Positions 1 to 11,617 are shown, counted from the first letter of the stretch. The stretch is 64,000 nt of DNA from Dendrobium chrysotoxum (GCA_019925795.1 CM034312.1:84633528-84697527); one strand, 5' to 3'. Numbers and translations are program-made. The notes: generated by a model from the sequence alone, not told the origin.

Positions 1-1530
1 TGCTCAATTTGGAGTTCATTTGAATTAGTTATGAATTTTTGAAGTTTTGAGTATTTAATGAATTATTTAAATTGTTTAATTAAAGCCCTTTTTGTGGTTT
101 GAATCCAAATGATCTCCAAACTCCTTGAAATCAACTCCAAAGGTCAGGAATGACCTAAGGAGTGATCTCCAAGTGTTTGGAAATTTTCTGGAATTTTTAA
201 TTATTTTTAATTAATTAAATTAACTAAATATTGAATTTCAATTAAAATTAAATTAAACTCAATTTTTAAATCCAGTCAAGGGGCTTTTATTTTTCATTGA
301 TTAAGGGTTCAATTCTGGTCAGTTAGAGGGGTTAATAGTATTTTTTGGATTTAAATTTGATTTATTATAATTTTTGGAAGGTTTTAAGGCTTAATTAAGG
401 TTTAAACTTGATTAAGGTAATTAAAGTGCTTAATGATTTCAAAATCCAGTGGAAAATTTCCTATGAGCTGAGAGTATCACTAAGTTCAAGTGTTTAAAGT
501 TTCAAATCAATTTGAAGTGTATCCTAATTATTGGAGACTTTCTAAGTTCTCTAAATGAGTCCTTGATTATTGTCCTTAATGACACTAGGTTTAATAGGCT
601 TGAATCAAAGTTTATACTAACCCTTGATTAACATATGAATATAAACATGCATGAATACATAAACATATTCAACACCTAAATCTAGGAGAGCCTTAGGTGT
701 GTGTGTGCACCTTAAGCATGCAAAGATCAAAATGACTTAGTTAATTAAAAGATTATTTAATGAGTAATTAACTTAATTAATTATTCATTGAATAATCACC
801 ACTCCACATTAATGCTACTCAAATAGCTTAACCTATGTTTTAAATTTTATAAGATCTCTCAATAATTAAAGATTTAAGAAAATGTAATTTTAAAATATAC
901 TTTAAAATATATAAATACACATATATCTATATATAAATATATGAATTTTAAAATTAAATTAAATAAATAAAAATATCATCAAAATAATTTAAAATATCTT
1001 GAGAGATCTTCTGATTTTCCAAAATTTATATATATAAAAAAAAATTTAATTTTGAAAATATTCAATATAATATTTAATTATATCTTAAAATATAATTATA
1101 ATAATTCAAATTAATTAAAATGAATTAAATTAAAAATTCTTTTAACTTCTGAAATATTAAAATATGTTTAATAATTTATTAAAAAAAAAATTAAAATGTA
1201 TTTTTTTTTAACTTTTGAAAAATATTCCAAATATTTTCAATTAAATATAAGTTTAAAATATTAGATATTTAATATTTTAAATAATTTAAAATATATAAAA
1301 TATTTTAAATTAATATTAATTTTAAATTAAAGGGTTTAATTTTCTGAGCATTTTGACATATTATAAGAAATATTTGGAATTAAAATGAATTTTTAATATT
1401 TTTTTGAAGTTTTTAAGGTTTAAAATAGATTTAAAATTAATTAAACTTTAATTAACTAATAAACCGGCGGCGGGAGGCTACGTGGCAGCATTTGGTTGGC
1501 TGGTCAAAACCGCGCGGCGGCGGGCAATCA

Positions 1531-1566
1531 TTGGTAATGATTGCGCTGCCGCGCAATCATTACCAA
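1531..1566. repeat. Perfect 15-bp hairpin in GC-rich LTR block
   Basis: TTGGTAATGATTGCG, a 6-base spacer, then CGCAATCATTACCAA. It lies at the start of a GC-rich block (about 1465-1800) in otherwise very AT-rich LTR. Confidence 0.8.
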
Positions 1567-1979
1567 ACGATTGGGATAGCGGCGGGCCCCACGCGCTTTT
1601 GACTTAAGTGAGTCAGCAAGCCCTCGCAACCGTTCGATCCTCCGCGGTTTAGATTGGACGGCTATGATCTTGTCGGACGGTGATATCCATAACAGATCAA
1701 ACCACGCGGTTATGTCTCTCAGCAGGATAACACAATCTGGACCGTTGATCGAAAGATCAACGGCCCAGAAAACGTCCCAGCCATGCATCTCACGGAGAGC
1801 GCCCTAGGTTCGGTTTTTTAACTCGTTCTCTCAAAATACTTAATCAAATGACATAAAATTTTAAACATAGATTGTCAAAGTGAAGAGCATTAATGTGGAG
1901 CCATTTTTATGGATTGAAAAGCACGTTTTAAAAAGTTAAAAAGCTCTAAGTGATTCTACCTAGGGTTAGATATATACCT

Positions 1980-1987
1980 CTATATAG
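1980..1987 (-). promoter_or_regulatory. Candidate TATA box in giant LTR (3' copy)
   Basis: CTATATAG on the minus strand, 2.7 kb inside the LTR start, followed by a further AT-rich stretch. If used, U3 would be about 2.7 kb and R/U5 about 5 kb. Same sequence in the other LTR at 16705-16712. Judged only by motif and position. Confidence 0.3.
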
Positions 1988-4724
1988 TTGATGGATTTGG
2001 ATGATTAAAGATGTTCTGAGCTTGTAGTTTGTCCAAGTTTAATCCATCTTCAAGAACCATGGCCTGCAAAGCTTTCCATCGCCTAGTATTTGGGCTGGAC
2101 GGATTGGGTCCTTTGCTCGCCGGAATCTGGCCGCCGGCGAGGTTTGACCGGCTGGTTTGTGTTGGAAATAGGTAGAGGAAGTTCTGGGAAGCTCGAACGA
2201 AAGAAGATCTGGCTCCGGGAGAGCTTGAGTGGTGAGAGAATAGGAGGTGTTGAATGAGCTCGTTTTAGAGCTTTTTGCCCTATTCAATTGATCCCAAATG
2301 GTTTGAACGGCTGTGATCAACTAGAGGGACCCCTGGATGAATGCCATCTGTCCCTAGAGTTTGTTAGGATGGCAGGAGAATAAAAAAGGACAAAGGACAT
2401 CCATGTGGAAAGGAGTCTTGTGTCCTTTTAAGCACATGGGCTCAACTAGAGCCATTTGATTTTAAATCAAAGGCTAGGAAATGTCCTAAGAACCTTCCAG
2501 AAATTGATTAGGACTAATAGGATGGTTTAAGAATGGATGGGGTTAGCCTAAGACTGGTTTTGACCCTCTTTGACCATCTTAAAGCCCATGTGGACCATTT
2601 GACCAGTCAAAATGCCACCTAGGCTAATTAGGTGGCATAGAGAAGGTTTTAAGCTGCTGTAAGGATTTGAAATGGAGGGGGTTAACTTGAACTTAGAGAA
2701 AATACTCATTTCAAGGGGATTTAATGAATGATTGACTAGTTTGACTAGTCAACAGTCAAATTGACTGCCAAGGTGGCAGTTAAATAATCTCAAGCACTGA
2801 TTTGGAAAAGATTGAAAGGTATTTGGGGTTTGAAAAGTGTTGAATAGTTTACATTAATTAAAGCTTGCATATGATTAAAGGTTTTATCATAAAATAAAAT
2901 TTGACCAAGTCAAATCAAGATGATTTGACTTCCTATATATTTGAATGTATTTGAATCTCAATTTGATATGGATTTGAGGGTTTGAGGATTTGGAGAGCTT
3001 GAATTGAAGGATTAAGGTGATTTTGACTCAAATGGGGCAAGTTTGACTAGACTTGGAATTAGTTGACCAAGTCAACTAATGATTGGGTCAAAAGTCCAAT
3101 CAAGTCTAAATCATTGAAGGGTATGATCAGGGGAGTTTGATTGAGTTTTGAGTATACTCGAAGTTTGATTTAAGTTGAAAGGGTTTAAAGGTTGATCTGG
3201 TCAACCTAGGTTGACTTGGTCAACTAGGTTGACCCTGAGTCAGGGTCTGGGTTGGATCAATCTCAAATGATATTTGAAGTCTGGTAGATGTGGTTTGAGG
3301 GTTTAAATGGGTTGTCTAGATCAAATGACCTGTTTAGGCCCTTAATGGGCCTAATGGGTCAACTAGGTTGACTTAGTCAACCAGGTTGACCCAGGGTCAG
3401 GGATTGGGTTCAACCAGTTCAGAATGACATTCTGAGTCTACTGGTGGTGGTCTCAAAGTCTGGGGAGGTCGTTTGGTCAAAATGACCTATTTGGGCCCTT
3501 AATGGGCCTTTTAGGTCAACCCTGGTTGACTTGGTCAACCAGGTGGGTCCAGGGTATGGAAATGGGTTCAATGGGTTTGGTTTGACATTTGAAATTTGTT
3601 GGAAGTGACTGCATTTGATTTGGAGCTCATTTGGTTCAAATGACCAGTTACACCCCATAGGGGTATTTTGGTCATTTTGACCCCTGGTCAACTGGGGGTC
3701 AAATTGAGTCCAACAAAATGCAGTTTAATGCTCAATGGGTCATAATCAAAGGTCTGGAGGTGATTTGGAGCTTTGGAGAAAGCTCCAGGATCAAAATCCA
3801 CTGGGTGGTAGGTCCAGTGGCATGGACTGTAAATATTTGAAGGTTTTACAGTCTTTGGATCTCAACTCAGTTTCTGGGGTTAGAGATCTCAGAATGAGCT
3901 CAAATTTGGAGGGTTACCTCTAGAGACATGTCACATCAGTGTGGAACTGACAGATCTTGAATCAGAGGTCATTTGATAGGGTTTTGAGGTGTTCAAAAAT
4001 TTGCTGGAAAAGGCTTTCAGGACTTAGACCTTTGGCCTTGGATTTGAATCTGGAAATCTGGTTTTGAATTGGATTTTGAACTTGAATGATTGGATTTGAA
4101 TTAAGTTTAGATTGAATTGAAATTTAGATTGATCTAGAAGAATCCTAGGGTTTAGAATAGGTCCTAGGGTCCAAATCAGCTTAAGGGAATCCTAAGGTCT
4201 AGAATAGATCCTAGGGACTGGAGTCTGGGAAGATCCTGGGATCTAAAAGTCCTAGGGAAATCCTAAGATCTGGGGTCTTGAAGAATCCTATAATCTAGAA
4301 GAATCCTAAGATCTAGGAATCCTAAGATTCAAGATCTAGAAGGATCTTAGGATCTAGAGTAGATCCTAAGGTTTGATTTCTGGGAAGATCCTAGGGTTTG
4401 GAAGTCCTAGGGCCTGGGATCTAGAATAGTCTTAGGATCTAGAAGAATCCTAAGCTCTAGATAGATCTAGGAGAATCCTAAGGTCTAAGAGGATCATATG
4501 ATCTAAAATCAGGTAGAATCCTAGGGTTTGGAGTCTAAGAGAATCCTAGAATCTAGAATAGTCTGAAGATTTGATTGATCTGGGATCAGGATTGATTTGA
4601 ATTTAGATTGATCTTAAAGTCTGGACTGATCTAAGATCAGATTGATCCTAGGGTTAAGATTGATCCTAAGGATTGAAAAGATCCTAAGGTCTGGATTGGT
4701 CCTACTGAGCTCATACAAAAATGA

Positions 4725-4790
4725 GGTCAACAAATGGACCCCCAATATGTGTAATAGAATGTAGTTCTATTGCACATATTGGTGTTGACC
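4725..4790. repeat. Long hairpin spanning the LTR/internal junction
   Basis: GGTCAACA (4725-4732, the LTR terminus) is mirrored by TGTTGACC at 4783-4790. Inside, an 18-base arm (4742-4759) pairs with 4765-4782 with one mismatch around a 5-base loop. The PPT-like GGGGGTCC lies in or next to the left arm. Absent at 19457, as expected because it uses internal sequence. Confidence 0.8.
4733..4746 (-). other. Probable polypurine tract region of the giant element
   Basis: Minus strand reads ATTGGGGGTCCATT directly before the 3' LTR start TGTTGACC. The G5 run sits where a polypurine tract for plus-strand priming is expected, though the tract is short and not fully purine. The assignment rests mainly on position. 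Confidence 0.55.
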
Positions 4791-4859
4791 GAATAGAATG
4801 GTCAAGTCTGGAGTTTTGATCCTAAAGGAATGAGAAATCTATCCCTGGGGGATTAGAGT

Positions 4860-6165
4860 TTGAATAGATACTAGGGTAGTGCTAGAAAAAGCGTATTCTA
4901 CCACTAGTGGGTCAGGTCCTAAGGGAAAGGAAGAATCTATCCCTAAAGGTGAAGGAAGTCTGGGTGATCCTATAAGAAGGAAGAATTCCTAGTTACAGAG
5001 GATCAAGTCTAGATTTGATTCTAAGGGAAAGGGAGATCCTAACCTTAGATAATTAAATTTGAAATGATACTAGGGTAGTGCTGGAGCAGCGTACTCTACC
5101 ACTAGTAGATCTAATCCTAAAGGAAGGGGAGTCCTACCCTAAAGGAAAAGAAAGTCTGGATGATCGTATAGAAAGGAAGAATTCCTAACTACAGAGGATC
5201 GAGTCTAGATTTTGATACTAGGGCAGTGCCACGAGGGGCGTACTCTACCACTAGTGGATCTAATCCTAAGGAAAGGAAGAAATCCTGTCCTTACAGGAAA
5301 GAAAGCTTGATTGAGATTGATTCCAGGACGGTGCCATAGAGGACTTACTCCATCACTAGGAAGTCTAATCCTAAAGGAAGGAGAAAAGCCTAACCTTGAG
5401 GAGAAGAAAGTTTGAATTTGGAATTAAAATTGAATCCAAGACGGGGCCACAAGGGACTTATTCCATCATTGGGGAATCTAATCTTAAGAGAAGAAGAATA
5501 CTTACTCTTAAAGAAAAGAGAACTGGATGATCTCATAGGAAGGTAATATTACTTCCTATAGGAGATCAGGCTTAAAGATTTGAATTTTGAAACTAGAATG
5601 GTGCCGCAGAGGGCGTTATCCATCACTAATAGATCTAATCCTAAGGAAAGAAAGCACGATGGCTCACATCTGTCCTTAAGGAAGAGAAGATTAAAGGACC
5701 CTGAGGGAAGAAAGCATTACTTCCCACAGAAGGTCGGATCTGGATTTTGAACCTAGGATGGTGCCACAGAGGGCATACTCCATCACTAGAGGATCTAATC
5801 CTAAGGAAAGAAAGCACGATGACTCATATCTGTCCTTAAGGAAAAGAAGATTGGATGATTCTGTGAGAAGGAAGCATTGCTTCGCATAGAATCGGATCTG
5901 GGTTTTAAATCTAAGATGGTGCCACAGAGGGCGTGCTCCACCACTAGAGGATCTAATCCTAAGAATAGAAAGCACGATGACTCACATCTAACCTTAAGGA
6001 AAAGAAAACTGGAAGATGCTAGGATGGTGCCACAAAGGGCGTACTCCACCACTAGCGGATCTAATCCTAAGGATAGAAAGCACGATGACTCACATCTGTC
6101 CTTGAGGAAAAGAAACTGGATGATCCTGTAAGAAGGAAGCATTGCTTCACACAGAATCGGATCTG
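4860..6165. repeat. Degenerate 100-190-bp tandem repeats upstream of the hairpin array
   Basis: About nine modules share a TACTAGGGTAGTGC...GCGTACTCTACCACTAG core, itself an imperfect inverted repeat, followed by GATCTAATCCTAAGGA and an arm/loop segment such as GGAAGCATTGCTTC. Cores occur near 4870, 5055, 5215, 5320, 5450, 5590, 5755, 5915 and 6020. The short open frames on both strands here are products of this repetition. Confidence 0.85.
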
Positions 6166-6990
6166 GAGTGATCGTATGTAAAGGAAACTTGCTTTACATA
6201 GAGGATCGAATCAGGATGATCGTATATAGAGGAAACTTACTCTATATAGAGGATCAGATCAGGAATGATCATATGTGAAGGAAACTTGCTTCACATAGAG
6301 GATCGAGTCTGGAATGATCATATACAGAGGAAACTTGCTCTGTATAGAGGATCGAGTCTGGATTGATCGTATATAGAGGAAACTTGCTCTATATAGAGGA
6401 TCAGGTCTGGAATGATCATATGTGAAGGAAACTTGCTTCACATAGAGGATCGAGTCTAGAATGATCATATACAGAGGAAACTTGCTCTGTATAGAGGATC
6501 GGGTCTGGATTGATCATATATAGAGGAAACTTGCTCTATATAGAGGATTATAACTGAAATGATCGTATGTGAAGGAAACTTGCTCCACATAGAGGATCGA
6601 GTCTGGAATGATCATATACAGAGGAAACTTGCTCTGTATAGAGGATCGAGTCTGGATTGATCGTATATAGAGGAAACTTGCTCTATATAGAGGATCAGGT
6701 CTGGAATGATCATATGTGAAGGAAACTTGCTTCACATAGAGGATCGAGTCTAGAATGATCATATACAGAGGAAACTTGCTCTATATAGAGGATCAGGTCT
6801 GGAATGATCATATATGAAGGAAACTTGCTTCATATAGAGGATCGGGTTTGGATGATCGTATATAGAGGAAACTTGCTCTATATAGAGGATCGGGTCAGGA
6901 ATGATCATATGTGAAGGAAACTTGCTTCACATAGAGGATCGAGTCTGGAATGATCATATACAGAGGAAACTTGTTCTGTATAGAGGATCG
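6165..6990 (-). repeat. Tandem array of 17 hairpin units (about 49 bp)
   Basis: Each unit reads GATC(A/G), 9-base left arm, GAAACTTG loop, 9-base right arm, GAGGATC and a spacer. Arm pairs include TATGTGAAG/CTTCACATA, TATACAGAG/CTCTGTATA, TATATAGAG/CTCTATATA, TATATGAAG/CTTCATATA and TATGTAAAG/CTTTACATA: both arms change together and the loop stays. Three unit types follow one another in order, giving a higher-order period of about 147-148 bp (units near 6266, 6414, 6561, 6709). Two units carry a mismatch (near 6561 and 6757) and one a possible wobble (near 6952). It lies between the integrase remnant and the 3' LTR. Confidence 0.92.
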
Positions 6991-7256
6991 GATTTGAATT
7001 CTGGAATTTGATATTTGAATTCTGGAATTTGAAATTTGAATGATATTTGAACTTAAATTTGATTGAAGATTTTTGAATCTGAAGATGTTTGAATTTAAAA
7101 CTTGATTTGATAAATTTGAGTTTGAAAGGTTTTGAATTTGTGATGTGTTTTGAATTTGATTCGAATTGATTTTGAATTTGAAAATTTTGAATTTGAAATT
7201 TGATCTTAATTGATGTTGAATTTGATTTCGAATTTTGAATTTTTATTCTCTTTGAT

Positions 7257-7652
7257 TCAATTTTGATTTATTTGAATTTGATTTTGAATTGTTTGAATTT
7301 GATTTTGAATTTGAAGTGTTTTGAATTTAATTTTAGGTTTGACACTCATCTGGCATGGTACTTCCTGAAGAGCCTCCCCAATTTTTAAAAATATTAGGTG
7401 GCATTCTTCAGGGTTGATCAGTCGATTGGAAATTTCCTCAAAGATCGTCATGAACGGTCCAGTCAACATTGACTCAAGCTTTCCATTGAGTTTACAACGG
7501 ATTAGAAGCGGTCTACAAAAGACTACGACCAAGTCTCCTGCTTGGGGAGTTCTAAAGTGACACAACTTATCAATAACTTGAATCAAATGTGACTTATGAA
7601 CTTTCAAACTTTGTTGAGCATGTATTGATTTTTATTTGATGCCCTTGAGCTC
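7257..7652 (-). pseudogene. Integrase C-terminal (GPY/F) remnant
   Basis: Minus-strand translation contains HAQQSLKVHKSHLIQV, then GDLVVV, GKLES, TGPF and RLINPE. These match the C-terminal GPY/F module of Ty3/Gypsy integrase (GDLVL...GKxxxxWxGPF...RLxxxxG). An in-frame stop (TAA) lies just upstream in the ELKGIK-stop stretch. The segment beyond about 7330 runs into AT-rich repeats. No HHCC or DDE core is seen upstream. In a working element it would insert cDNA into the host genome; here it cannot, so another element would have to supply the enzyme. Confidence 0.7.
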
Positions 7653-8334
7653 CTTGAATTGGAGTCAAGCATTCTGCTCAAATAGAGTTTGATTTTAAAC
7701 AGCAAGTCTCAGCTCAGAAAACTACGCTTCTAGATCAGAATGATCTAGGACCCAACACAGGGTGTGGTTTGATTGTGAACGACAATCTCCAGCATTATAA
7801 AATACTCCTCCAGTGGGATTGAACTTGGACCCAGCATAGAGTGTAATTTTATAAAGAAGGCCTTAAAGGAAGGATGCCTATGTGGAATGGCTTACACACA
7901 CTTCTCAAGGACCAGATTTTGAATTTTAATCAAGAGTAGAAGATTCATTCTTCTTATTAGAAAACTTCCTTTAGCTATTTGGACCCTGTCGGAACGACAA
8001 ACGGGAACAAATTTAGAAGTGCAGTGAAAAGTTTGAATGACCCCAACTAACCTGAAAAGGTTTGAGGATTTAGGTTTTGTTGACCCAGACCAAATTTCGT
8101 AAGAACTAAACTGGGGTCTCCCTTAAATATTTTGAATTAAAATCAATTTCAAAGAAGTTTAAGTTGAATATAGAAATTTGATCTTTTCAATTCTCTAGCA
8201 CGAGAGATTTTTGTATCTTGATAGAATATCGATGCCCGGTGAAAATTCTGGATTCAAGACTTTCAAAATCAAGCAATTTAAATTGAACTGGGTCTTTTTG
8301 AGATTAAAACATTTAGAAAAAGGGAGCCTCATTC

Positions 8335-8480
8335 TTTTTCTGGTGGCGCACATTACGCATCTTTTGATTTATAGTGCATTTTGTACTGTTTCTTAAGTTG
8401 TGGCGCCCATTGCGCATCTTTTTGATTTTTAGTGCACTTCGTGCATTTCTTGATTGTTGGCGCATTTTACGCATCTTTTG
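8335..8480. repeat. Short GGCGCA...GCATCTTTTGATT tandem repeat
   Basis: About two and a half copies of a unit of roughly 60 bp: TGGCGCACATTACGCATC, TGGCGCCCATTGCGCATC, TGGCGCATTTTACGCATC, with TAGTGCA(T/C)TT between. No coding signal. The rest of 7653-9193 holds no recognisable gene and probably represents eroded or replaced pol sequence. Confidence 0.7.
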
Positions 8481-9193
8481 AATTCAATTGAATTTAAGAA
8501 GAGGCTACACCTTCTCTATTTCAATACCGGGATTATATCTCAAGTATAAGAGAAGAAAAACTCATTCTCTTATGCAAGGACGAATAATCCTCAAGGTAGG
8601 ACCCATTCTTTTAAAATGAATACTGGCTTGACTTTTGAAAATCATTGAATAGATTTTAAACACACAAGAGATGTCTATCTAAGATAGAAAATTGCGAGAT
8701 GATTAAAAAGATTTTCATTTCAAATATCAACTTAAGTTCGATATCGATTTAACTCAACAGTTGAATCAATCCCACAAAAGAGGCGGGAGGGAGGTGTATT
8801 CAAACATTTGGAGTCAACTACTACTTTCTCCTGCTTAAAACTCAAAATAGAGGTCAATTTTCATTAAAAAGATAACTCAACTATCTTGAAAGTTTGAAAT
8901 CAGTACACTTGAGAAATTGAAAGCTTTTCCTTAAAAGAAATTGCAAATCTAAGTGGCAAGACCTTAGTAGTACGGAATTAAATTCCTTTGATCTCCTTGG
9001 AGGGAGAGACTATTATTGGGTCTGCACTATCCTTAGAAGTCATTGCATCACTTTAATCAAAAAGATTTATCTCAATAGAACCCCGTTGAAAGTTAAGTTT
9101 TAACGGTATCACTATCTGACAAAATCTTAGATTATTTTCGCTCTCTTATCACTAGTGGTCTAGTAATTAGGAGAGTGGCACCCCGAGTGGTTT

Positions 9194-9931
9194 CTACACC
9201 TCCTCCTCTCTAGTTGATGTAGTGGGACACGTATAGAAACGTGACCTAACATCATCTAGTAGAGTGGACGGGTCATAACCTTCAACTGGGGGCCTAGGGC
9301 CTGGTGCTGGAGTTTGTTCAGTTCTGGCTTGATTAATTCTCGCCATGTAGTAGTCGAGAAGGTGTATTGAAGATTGTGCTCTCGTCTCTACAACCTCCCT
9401 CCTTTGAGCAACAGGAGAAGGGTGGAAACGATTTCCGCCAGGAAAGGGGTTCGTAGAAGGAGCAACAAACTTTTGATTGGCCTCGGACTTGACGTGCTTT
9501 AAGGCTTTCGCCTCAGCAGTCTTCCTGGCCTTAACAACCTTCTTTCTGACTCTACGAAGGTAATTCTTCATTTTATTCTTGCTGGCCTTGCTGACGGTAG
9601 GGGTACTAGAACTTGACCCGATCTCAGGCTGAGATGGTAGCTCTTCTATCGTTATTGAGTTCTGGTTCTTATCCCTCTGGGCAGAGGGTACAATGGGTAA
9701 AGGGGCGACATCGGCCTCCATCTCGGAGATGGGAGAGTCAACTCCTGACCCTAAAGTAATCTCAACCAAAGGGACATTCCTTCGTATTCCAGCAGACAGA
9801 TCAATCATTTCTTCTCCATCGACTGATAACTTGAAGTCTTGGAATTGCATTTCAAACTGGATGAAATTACCAGAAGTGATTCCTTCGACTATCAAGTTTC
9901 TATCTAGAGAGAAAATGAGTTTCCCAGCCAT
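9194..9931 (-). CDS. Intact 245-aa ORF of the giant element, function unknown
   Basis: Opens with ATG (MAGKLIFSLDRN...) and runs uninterrupted for 245 codons, ending ...STREEEV. I do not recognise a domain. Residues 1-70 look folded (hydrophobic/charged alternation). Residues about 80-115 are Ser/Thr/Pro-rich. Residues about 118-150 are strongly basic (KNKMKNYLRRVRKKVVKARK), suggesting nucleic-acid binding. The C-terminal third is Pro/Arg-rich and disordered-looking. No CCHC knuckle, protease or RT motif is visible. It is the first ORF after the PBS and leader repeats. Ogre elements are known to carry an extra ORF before gag, and this could be a counterpart or a gag remnant. The intact frame beside a decayed integrase is odd and could mean recent origin or selection. 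Confidence 0.6.
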   Translation of the reverse strand: MAGKLIFSLDRNLIVEGITSGNFIQFEMQFQDFKLSVDGEEMIDLSAGIRRNVPLVEITLGSGVDSPISEMEADVAPLPIVPSAQRDKNQNSITIEELPSQPEIGSSSSTPTVSKASKNKMKNYLRRVRKKVVKARKTAEAKALKHVKSEANQKFVAPSTNPFPGGNRFHPSPVAQRREVVETRAQSSIHLLDYYMARINQARTEQTPAPGPRPPVEGYDPSTLLDDVRSRFYTCPTTSTREEEV

Positions 9932-10059
9932 TTGAGTGCTTAAATCCTCAAATTAATGAACAATGATTTGAATTAGCTAATCTTGAATTTGAATTTGAAT
10001 TTTAAACTTAATTAATGTTATTCAAAATTTAATAATTCAATCATGTTAAGCTTAGATTC

Positions 10060-11450
10060 AAAACAGAGGTTCATAGAATTGACAAGGACTTAAGAGTTGA
10101 ATCCGACACTTTCGCTACACCAATTAACTTAGGGCAAAATATCAAAGTTCAAACTCAAACTTGAATTCAAAATTGAATTTAAAATTTGAGGTGACAATCA
10201 AATTCAAACTTAAGGTTGAAATTGTATTTTGAAATAAAGTTGAATTTGAATTTGAACTTAAGGTTGAAGTTGGCAGGATCTTTCTTCAAATTTTGCGACT
10301 CAACAGATCGAGTTTCATTCAATCATGTAGGTGCACAAAATTGATATGAAAGATTCAGGGATCGAGCTCGACTCTTTTCATTTCACCAATTGACTTGGGT
10401 CGAAATGTCAAAGTCCTGATCAAAATTGAATCGACTTTAAATTGGAAATCAAATTCAAATTTCAGGTTGAAATTATGTTTGGATTCAAAGTTTGAATTTG
10501 AACTTGAGGCTCAAGTCAAATGGATCTTTCTTCAAATTTTATGACTCAACAGATTGAGTCTCACTCAATCTTGTAGGTGCACAAAATTGATATGAAAGAT
10601 CCGGGGACCGAGCTCGACTCTTTTCATTTCACCAATTGACTTGGGTCGAAATGTCAAAGCCCGAATTTGATCTTGAAATCAAATATGCAGTTTGAAGTTA
10701 AGTTTGGAATCGAATTTGAGTTCAATTTTGAAATTGAATTTGAACTTAAGATTGAATTCACTTTTGAGGTTGAATTAAAATTTAAATCTTGGATTCAAAC
10801 TCAAGCTTGAAGTTGGATTTAAATTAAAGTTGAATTTGAATTTGAATCTGGATTTAAACTCAAGGTTGAAATTGAATGGATCCTCTTCAAAATTTGGAAC
10901 TCAACATATTGAATTTTGTTCAAATATGTAGGTGTGCCAAATTAGCCTGAAGATCCTAAGGCTTGACTCTTTGCACCCCACCAAGCAATTTAGGGGTGAA
11001 ATGTCAAAGCCTAGAATTGACTGGAGAATTTTGAATTTGAATTGCATGTGTTCAACTACAACAGAATATTGTAGAAGACACATAGCAACGACGATTGAAG
11101 TTGATTTGAAAGATTTTCCTTGACTTTTGAAACTCAAAAATGTTGAGTTTTATTTTCAACATAATGGTTAACAAAATTCAAGGGAAAATCTAGAAACCTT
11201 GACTTGACTCTTTCACAACGCTGACTAGCTTAGGGTGAAATGTCAGAATCTAGGTTGAATTAAAGAAATTTTGAATCTGGGTTTTGAGATTGAGGGTTTA
11301 TTGTAAATTGTGAAACTTAGCACGCAAGAATCTATTCGCATGCGAGTTTGTAACATATGCAAAAAGATTTTGACAAGCTTGGCTTGACTCTTTTGCTCTA
11401 CCAATAGACTTGGAGGCAAAATGTCAAAGCCCAGCTTGGAGGGAGGTTTC
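10060..11450 (-). repeat. Six degenerate leader modules after the PBS
   Basis: A core resembling GACTCTTTTC...CACCAATTGACTTGGG.CGAAATGTCAAAG occurs near 10108, 10371, 10616, 10963, 11205 and 11387 (spacings about 180-350 bp), each next to a GTAGGTGCACAAAATT-like line and TTGAATTTGAA-rich filler. It lies between the PBS and the 245-aa ORF, so it would be an untranslated leader in the element's RNA. Confidence 0.8.
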
Positions 11451-11599
11451 CTACACTCACCTCTCTTTTCACATGTCTTAATTGAGTTGGCCACACTCAC
11501 CCAAGGGAGAAATGGGTAGAAGGACCAACGGAAGAAAGGTAGTCAAAACTACCGATGCAATAAAATTCATATCGCTATTAAAGATGGAGAGAGAGATTT

Positions 11600-11617
11600 T
11601 CCCCAGCGGAGTCGCCA
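11600..11617 (-). other. Primer binding site, tRNA-Arg type
   Basis: Minus strand reads TGGCGACTCCGCTGGGGA, five A bases after the LTR terminal CA. This PBS is established for Ogre/Tat-lineage Ty3/Gypsy elements. It fixes the element's orientation and the LTR boundary. Confidence 0.85.

Larger units (their letters stand above)
1..4732 (-). repeat. 3' LTR of the giant element (visible part)
   Basis: Direct copy of 14726-19457. The minus-strand LTR starts TGTTGACCTC at 4732. About 3.1 kb of this LTR lies left of the window. Its inner part is patterned: about 25-bp GATCCTAAG/TCTAGAA-like degenerate repeats (4130-4700); three GTCAACC/GGTTGACC-rich modules near 3180, 3350 and 3510; a GC-rich block at 1465-1800; and a very AT-rich block at 840-1460. 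Short open frames here are not conserved-looking and are not called as genes. Confidence 0.9.

Noticed and set aside
1528..3923. Four short frames repeated at 16253-18648
   Set aside because: Identical only because the LTR is duplicated; no recognisable domain, and they overlap palindromic GTCAACC modules.
5691..6762. Open frames of 70-113 codons on both strands
   Set aside because: They follow the tandem repeat units and translate repeat sequence only.
6165..6990. CRISPR-like array
   Set aside because: Regular spacing, but spacers are not unique: the units are whole tandem repeats in a plant retrotransposon.
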